This document shows positions 59,370-64,000 of a stretch of DNA of 64,000 nt, piece after piece. The notes beneath the pieces are model-generated. The model was not told where the DNA came from. It saw only the letters and a list, made by a program, of their open reading frames with translations, and made no database searches. The number at the start of each line of letters is the position of its first letter. Positions within the stretch are counted from its first letter, which is position 1. This DNA is from Solidesulfovibrio sp. (GTDB lineage Bacteria > Desulfobacterota > Desulfovibrionia > Desulfovibrionales > Desulfovibrionaceae), in assembly GCF_029978005.1 (NCBI RefSeq), contig NZ_JARKOZ010000044.1, positions 1 to 64,000 on the forward strand. The letters are read 5' to 3'. Made by a program: the position numbers and the translations under genes.

Positions 59370-62300
59370 ATGACAAAGAAAACAGATCCTGCCTCGACCG
59401 ACGAGGCGGGAATGGACTTGGCCCCGAGGACGGGAGGGAATTTCCCCATCGTGGGCATCGGCGCATCGGCCGAGGGATTGGCGGCTTTTGGAGCCTTTTT
59501 TTCCGGCATGCCTGCCGAGCCTGACCCGGGGATGGCTTTTGTCGTGGTGCAGCATTTGGCCCCGGACCACAAAAGTCTGCTGACCGAACTCATCCGCCGC
59601 TATACCCGCATGCAGGTCTTCGAGGTCGAAGACGGGATGGAGGTGCGCCCCAACTGCGCCTATATCATTCCGCCCAATCGCGACATGGCCTTTCTGGGCG
59701 GCAGGCTCCAGCTCATGGAACCAGCCTCCCCGCGGGGCCAACGCCTGCCCATCGACTTCTTCTTTCGCTCCCTGGCCCAGGGGCTGCGCGAGCGGGCCAT
59801 CGGCATCGTTCTCTCGGGCAGCGGCAGCGACGGCGCCCAGGGCGTTCGGGCCATCAAGGGCGAGGGGGGCATGGTCATTGCCCAGACTCCCGCCACGACC
59901 GAGTACGACGGCATGCCGCGAAGCGCCCTGGCCACCGGCCTCGTGGACTACGAGTTGCCGCCGGCAGAAATGCCCGCCCAGATCAGCGCCTATGTGGCCC
60001 ATGCCTTTGGCAAGCCCCTGCAGACGGTGTCCGCGCCAACGCATACGACCGAAAACGCGCTGCGGAAAATATGCATTCTGCTGCGCGCCCAAACGGGGCA
60101 CGATTTTTCCCAATACAAACCGAGCACCATTCATCGCCGCATCGAAAGGCGCATGGCCGTGCATCAAATCGCCGTGCTGGATGCCTATATTGGGTATTTG
60201 CAGCAGAACCCGGCAGAGCTGGAAGCGCTTTTTCGTGACCTGCTCATCGGCGTGACCAGCTTCTTCCGCGATCCCGAGGCGTTCAAGGCCATTGAAACGC
60301 AGGTCGTTCCGAAGCTCTTTGACGGCAAGCCCGTTGGTTCGCTGGTCCGCGTCTGGTCAGCGGGCTGCTCCACCGGAGAAGAAGCCTATTCCATCGCCAT
60401 CCTCCTGCAGGAGCATCTGGAAGCGACGCAGCAACGGTTCGCGGTGCAGGTTTTTGCCACCGACATCGACAGCCAGGCGATCGCCACGGCCCGAAGCGGA
60501 CGGTATCCGGCCAGCATCGCCGCCGATGTCTCGCCGGAACGGCTGGCCCGCTTTTTTGCCGCCGAGGCCGACGGCAGTGCTTATCGGATCCACCAAAGCA
60601 TCCGCGACATGCTGGTTTTTTCCGAGCAGGACGTGATCAAGAATCCTCCTTTTTCCAGACTCGACTGCATCCTCTGCCGCAATCTCCTCATCTACATGGG
60701 AGGGGAACTGCAAAAAAAACTCATTCCCCTGTTCCATTACGCATTGGCTCCCGGCGGTTTCCTCTGTTTGGGGACTTCGGAAACGGTGGGGGATTTTGGG
60801 GACCTTTTTAGCGTTCTGGATCGCAAGTTGAAGTTGTATCGGCGCAAGGACGACCTGCATGGCAGACAACTCCTGGCCGTGGGCCGGTTTCTTCCCCCCC
60901 TGCTGGCCCTGGACGCATCGCTCCCGCGGCCCGTCGCCAAGGAGGCCGATCCCGCCAAACTGCCCTTGCGTGAACTGACCGAACAGGCTCTGTTGCGACA
61001 GATCGGCCTGTCGGGCGCGCTGGTCAACGACCGCGGCGACATCCTCTACCTTCATGGGCGCACGGGCCGATACCTGGAGCCCGCGCCGGGGGAAGCCGGC
61101 GTCAACAACATCCTCAAAATGGCCCGGGAAGGGTTGCGTCGGGAATTGAGCACGGCCCTGCACAAGGCCCGATCATCCCGGGAGACCGTACGCAGCCGGG
61201 CGCTTCGTGTGAAAACCAATGGCGACTTCACGTCGGTCGACCTGACGGTGTGCCCGGTGACGACAGGCCAGGGCGAGGTTCTTGACGTGCCCCTTTATCT
61301 GGTCATCCTGGAGGGGTCGCCGCATTTGGACCATGAGCAGGCGCGACAGTCCGTGTTGCCGGACTCTGGCGAGAGGGCATGCGAATCGGTCAAGGCGAGC
61401 GATGCCGGTGTCGCGGCGCTCAGGCAGGAACTGCACGCCAAGGAAGAATATCTCCAGACCGCCATCGAGGAACTGGAAACCTCCAATGAGGAACTCAAAT
61501 CCTCCAACGAGGAAATGCAGTCCATAAACGAAGAGCTGCAATCTTCGAATGAAGAGCTCGAGACGTCCAAAGAAGAATTGCAATATGTCAATAAGGAATT
61601 GGCCACAGTCAATGCAGAACTGCAAAAAAAGCTGATCGACCTGTCGAAGGCCAATAGCGACATAAGCAACCTGCTCGCCGGGACGGGCATCGCCACGATA
61701 TTCTTGGATCGTCGATTGTGTATACTGCGTTTCACTCCGGCCGCCACCAGGATCATCAACATGATGCAGACCGATATCGGGCGGCCGGTTGGTCACATGG
61801 TTCCCAACATGGTGGGTTATTCAAGCCTGGTCGCCGACGTGCAGTCGGTGCTGGCGACACTGATCCCCAAAGAGTTCGACGTACAGACGGCGGAAGGGAG
61901 ATGGTACACGATGCGGATCCTGCCCTACCGCACACTCGACAATGTGATCGAGGGGGCGGTGCTCACCTTTGTCGACATCACCGAGATGAAGAGGTCGCAT
62001 GCGCTGTTGCAGGAGGCACATGACCAACTCCGTCTGGCGGGAATCGCCCGGGACTCGCAGGACGCCATTGCCGTATCGAACCTGGATGGGTATATACTGG
62101 CCTGGAATCCTTCGGCGCAGAGGCTTTTCGGCTGGGCCGAAGGCGATGCCTTGGCCATGAACATCAGGCACATGATTCCGGAGGATATCCAGGCGCAGGA
62201 AATGGAGAACATGCGGCGGGTGGCGGCGGGCGACATGCAGGCGGCCTATGAGACGCGGCGCCTGACCATGGACGGGCGGACTGCCCGTATGGCTCACGGC

Positions 62301-63596
62301 CAGCTTCCTGGTCGACGAGACCGGCCGCGTCTATGCCATGGCGGTCACGCAACGAATCGCCCGAGGGAGGCTCGGCACATGACGGACAAGCTGCGACGAC
62401 AAGCCGAAGCGTTGGCTCGGGCAGACGGTTCGGCGAACGAGCGAACCTTTTCCTCCGAGGAGATGCGGCGGGCGCTGCACGAACTGCGCGTGCACCAGAT
62501 CGAGCTGGAGATGCAAAACGAGGAGCTGCGCCGGGCCCAGACGGAACTGGACGCCGCTCGGGCCCGGTATTTCGATCTCTATGACCTCGCTCCGGTCGGG
62601 TACTGCACGGTGAGCGAGCAAGGGCTGGTCCTGGAGGCCAATCTCACCGTGGCAACGATGCTCGGCCTCGCCCGGGGAGAACTGGTCGGGAAGCTTTGGA
62701 CCCGGTTTATTCACAAGGAGGATCAGGGCCTTTATTACCAGCGACGCAAAAAGCTCTTTGAGACCGCTGTGCCGGCCGCGTACGAGTTGCGCTTGCTGCA
62801 CAAAGACAGGACCGAATTCTGGGCGCACTTTGCGGCCGTCATCGCCCAGGATGCCGAAGGCGCTCCCGTATGCCGCATCGTGGTGCATGACATCACGGAG
62901 CGCAAGCAGGAGGAGCGGTTTCGGGAGGATGTCGAACGCATCATTCAGCACGACATTAAAGGCCCCCTTATCAATCTTTTCAATTTGGCGCAGTTGGTCA
63001 TGGAAGGGGCGCACGATGTCTCCCTGATGGAGGCGTTTCCGCAAATCATTCTTGGCATCCGGCAGGTGGTCCATCTCATCAATTCCGCCGAGCCCTTGCG
63101 GCAAATGGAGAAAGGAGAATACACACCCGCTAGCGAACCTGTCGAAATCTATCAGATTCTGGACACGGTGAAAGAATCCCTGGCGGTATTGTCCTCGCAG
63201 AACCATGTGGGCATCGCTCTCCAGGCCACGGCTTTGGATTGCTCGCCCGGGGAGCCATGGCTATGCGGGGAAGCTTTTCTGCTTGAAGACATGCTCATGA
63301 ATCTGGTGAAAAATGCCGTGGAGGCCTCGCCCAAGGAAGGGCTCGTCACAATCTCCTGTCAAACGGAGCCGGGTGCGTTGCGCATCGCCATCCACAATGC
63401 CGGCGCGGTGCCGGAAGCCGTCCGGGGCAGGTTCTTCGAGAAGTATGTCACGGCCGGCAAGTTGTTCGGCACGGGCCTGGGGACCTACAGCGCCCAGCTC
63501 ATCGCCAAGGCGCACGGCGGCCGCATCGAGTTCACCAGCTCCGAGGCCGAAGGAACCAGGGTGACCGTCGTGCTGCCCCGCCCCGGCATCCTGTAG
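59370..63596 (+). CDS. CheB-CheR-PAS protein fused in frame to a PAS histidine kinase (frameshift-created fusion)
   Basis: One open frame of 1408 codons, start ATG 59370 (GGAG upstream). Order: CheB methylesterase (about 25-210; GASAEGL Ser, VVQHLAPDH His, GSGSDGAQG Asp); CheR methyltransferase (about 225-490; SAGCSTGEEAYS, FATDIDSQAI, CRNLLIYM); a Glu/Ser/Asn coiled coil (about 690-755); two PAS domains (to about 970); then from Met1004 another PAS and a histidine kinase with H-box DVERIIQHDIKG, N-box MLMNLVKNAVEA and GTGLGTYSAQ. Residues about 971-1003 are out-of-frame sequence: the parent frames were two genes (see the feature at 62270). Whether the fusion protein works is unknown. Confidence 0.85.
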   Translation: MTKKTDPASTDEAGMDLAPRTGGNFPIVGIGASAEGLAAFGAFFSGMPAEPDPGMAFVVVQHLAPDHKSLLTELIRRYTRMQVFEVEDGMEVRPNCAYIIPPNRDMAFLGGRLQLMEPASPRGQRLPIDFFFRSLAQGLRERAIGIVLSGSGSDGAQGVRAIKGEGGMVIAQTPATTEYDGMPRSALATGLVDYELPPAEMPAQISAYVAHAFGKPLQTVSAPTHTTENALRKICILLRAQTGHDFSQYKPSTIHRRIERRMAVHQIAVLDAYIGYLQQNPAELEALFRDLLIGVTSFFRDPEAFKAIETQVVPKLFDGKPVGSLVRVWSAGCSTGEEAYSIAILLQEHLEATQQRFAVQVFATDIDSQAIATARSGRYPASIAADVSPERLARFFAAEADGSAYRIHQSIRDMLVFSEQDVIKNPPFSRLDCILCRNLLIYMGGELQKKLIPLFHYALAPGGFLCLGTSETVGDFGDLFSVLDRKLKLYRRKDDLHGRQLLAVGRFLPPLLALDASLPRPVAKEADPAKLPLRELTEQALLRQIGLSGALVNDRGDILYLHGRTGRYLEPAPGEAGVNNILKMAREGLRRELSTALHKARSSRETVRSRALRVKTNGDFTSVDLTVCPVTTGQGEVLDVPLYLVILEGSPHLDHEQARQSVLPDSGERACESVKASDAGVAALRQELHAKEEYLQTAIEELETSNEELKSSNEEMQSINEELQSSNEELETSKEELQYVNKELATVNAELQKKLIDLSKANSDISNLLAGTGIATIFLDRRLCILRFTPAATRIINMMQTDIGRPVGHMVPNMVGYSSLVADVQSVLATLIPKEFDVQTAEGRWYTMRILPYRTLDNVIEGAVLTFVDITEMKRSHALLQEAHDQLRLAGIARDSQDAIAVSNLDGYILAWNPSAQRLFGWAEGDALAMNIRHMIPEDIQAQEMENMRRVAAGDMQAAYETRRLTMDGRTARMAHGQLPGRRDRPRLCHGGHATNRPREARHMTDKLRRQAEALARADGSANERTFSSEEMRRALHELRVHQIELEMQNEELRRAQTELDAARARYFDLYDLAPVGYCTVSEQGLVLEANLTVATMLGLARGELVGKLWTRFIHKEDQGLYYQRRKKLFETAVPAAYELRLLHKDRTEFWAHFAAVIAQDAEGAPVCRIVVHDITERKQEERFREDVERIIQHDIKGPLINLFNLAQLVMEGAHDVSLMEAFPQIILGIRQVVHLINSAEPLRQMEKGEYTPASEPVEIYQILDTVKESLAVLSSQNHVGIALQATALDCSPGEPWLCGEAFLLEDMLMNLVKNAVEASPKEGLVTISCQTEPGALRIAIHNAGAVPEAVRGRFFEKYVTAGKLFGTGLGTYSAQLIAKAHGGRIEFTSSEAEGTRVTVVLPRPGIL
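62270..62384 (+). other. Frameshift junction joining two ancestral genes
   Basis: After ATG GAC GGG CGG (62269-62280 region) one extra A precedes CTG CCC GTA TGG. Read from that CTG (62281), the sequence gives LPVWLTASFLVDETGRVYAM and on to a TGA at 62380-62382, a textbook PAC end of a PAS domain. The kinase gene's own ATG (62379-62381) overlaps that stop as ATGA. The present open frame skips both and reads through into the kinase. Confidence 0.75.
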
Positions 63597-64000
63597 CGCT
63601 CCCGCGGCCTGAACGCCGGCCAGACGCGGTCGGCGGTCCCAACCGCCAATCGGCCGGACGCCTTTGCGGCCGCAATGAAGGCCCAAGATGGCCCTCGCCG
63701 CCGGAAAGGCCATGGCCGCGTCTCCCGGGCGGCCCTTGCGACTCGTCCAGGGTTCGGTCCCTTTTTCGCCAATCCCGACGGTAGGGCCGCTCCAAAGCAG
63801 GGGCATGGGAAGTCGTTGGAATAGGATGTCTCGTCTTGTGGCCGAATTGAGACGGAATACTGCGCTGCAGTGCTTGGAGCCATGCCAAGGACAGGCGATG
63901 CCGAGGAGAGGACAAATCCATGACGTGCTCTCACCAAGAAATTTTGGCGTTATTTCATGATGTTCGAGGCGGAAAATCGAAAATATCCTGTGACAATCTT
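63597..64000. other. No credible gene at the right edge
   Basis: About 400 bases hold only short frames on both strands with no domain, no good ribosome site and mixed composition. The last 100 bases become AT-rich, perhaps the promoter region of a gene beyond the window. Confidence 0.6.

Noticed and set aside
63261-63937. Minus-strand frames at the right edge
   Set aside because: They overlap the kinase 3' end, have no ribosome site and no recognisable domain.

Overview
The window is a GC-rich bacterial chromosome segment with about 50 protein genes, no rRNA and no complete tRNA gene. The gene mix points to a motile Deltaproteobacterium of the Desulfovibrio/Solidesulfovibrio type: four methyl-accepting chemotaxis proteins, a complex-I-like Ehr complex, a ferredoxin-domain aldo/keto reductase, a plant/trypanosome-type phosphofructokinase, and a bo3 quinol oxidase beside an otherwise anaerobe-looking set. 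The taxon is an inference from content, not a database result.

Layout, part 1 (0-25 kb). Two chemoreceptors (197-2266 and 8573-10606) share a C-terminal DFERF pentapeptide of the CheR/CheB-docking kind. The first carries HAMP-like units at an exact 39-residue period. Around them lie phosphofructokinase, a decayed iron-alcohol-dehydrogenase 5' end, shikimate kinase, an ECF sigma factor coupled to a small membrane protein, an FtsX-type permease without its ATPase, an aminotransferase V/ParA-like pair and a possible SLOG protein. A six-gene minus-strand operon (13477-20758) encodes a HyfBCEFGI-like complex. Its large subunit lacks all Ni-Fe cysteine ligands, so it is an energy-converting-hydrogenase-related (Ehr) complex rather than a hydrogenase. 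Two more chemoreceptors follow, divergently oriented.

Part 2 (25-34.5 kb). A small two-helix membrane protein has a promoter that overlaps a perfect dyad. Next comes a cyoABCD-ctaB oxidase operon with a stem-loop between cyoA and cyoB, then an iron-sulfur aldo/keto reductase, and an AraC regulator divergent from an atypical SDR.

Part 3 (34.6-58.6 kb). This is the most distinctive part: a roughly 24-kb block flanked by two degenerate tRNA 3'-end remnants in the same orientation. It starts with a MalT-type STAND ATPase that carries a BTAD/SARP-like output. It continues as one plus-strand Tad pilus locus: two Flp pilins, TadE/TadG-like proteins, CpaB, secretin, a TadZ-TadA fusion, a TadB with inserted TPRs, TadC, an extra GspE/PilB-type ATPase, a secreted 11-residue-repeat protein and a CxxC-less thioredoxin-like lipoprotein. 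The locus is bracketed by a transmembrane Ser/Thr kinase with a C-terminal SH3b domain at its 5' end and by three FHA membrane proteins plus a PP2C phosphatase at its 3' end. This resembles the kinase-FHA-phosphatase control circuit known from type VI secretion, here built into a Tad pilus operon. No prepilin peptidase is in the window.

Part 4 (58.6-64 kb). An AT-richer spacer holds the second tRNA remnant. A 1408-codon ORF then reads CheB-CheR-PAS into PAS-histidine kinase. Sequence around 62280 shows that two ancestral ATGA-overlapping genes were joined by a single-base frameshift. The last 400 bases show no credible gene.
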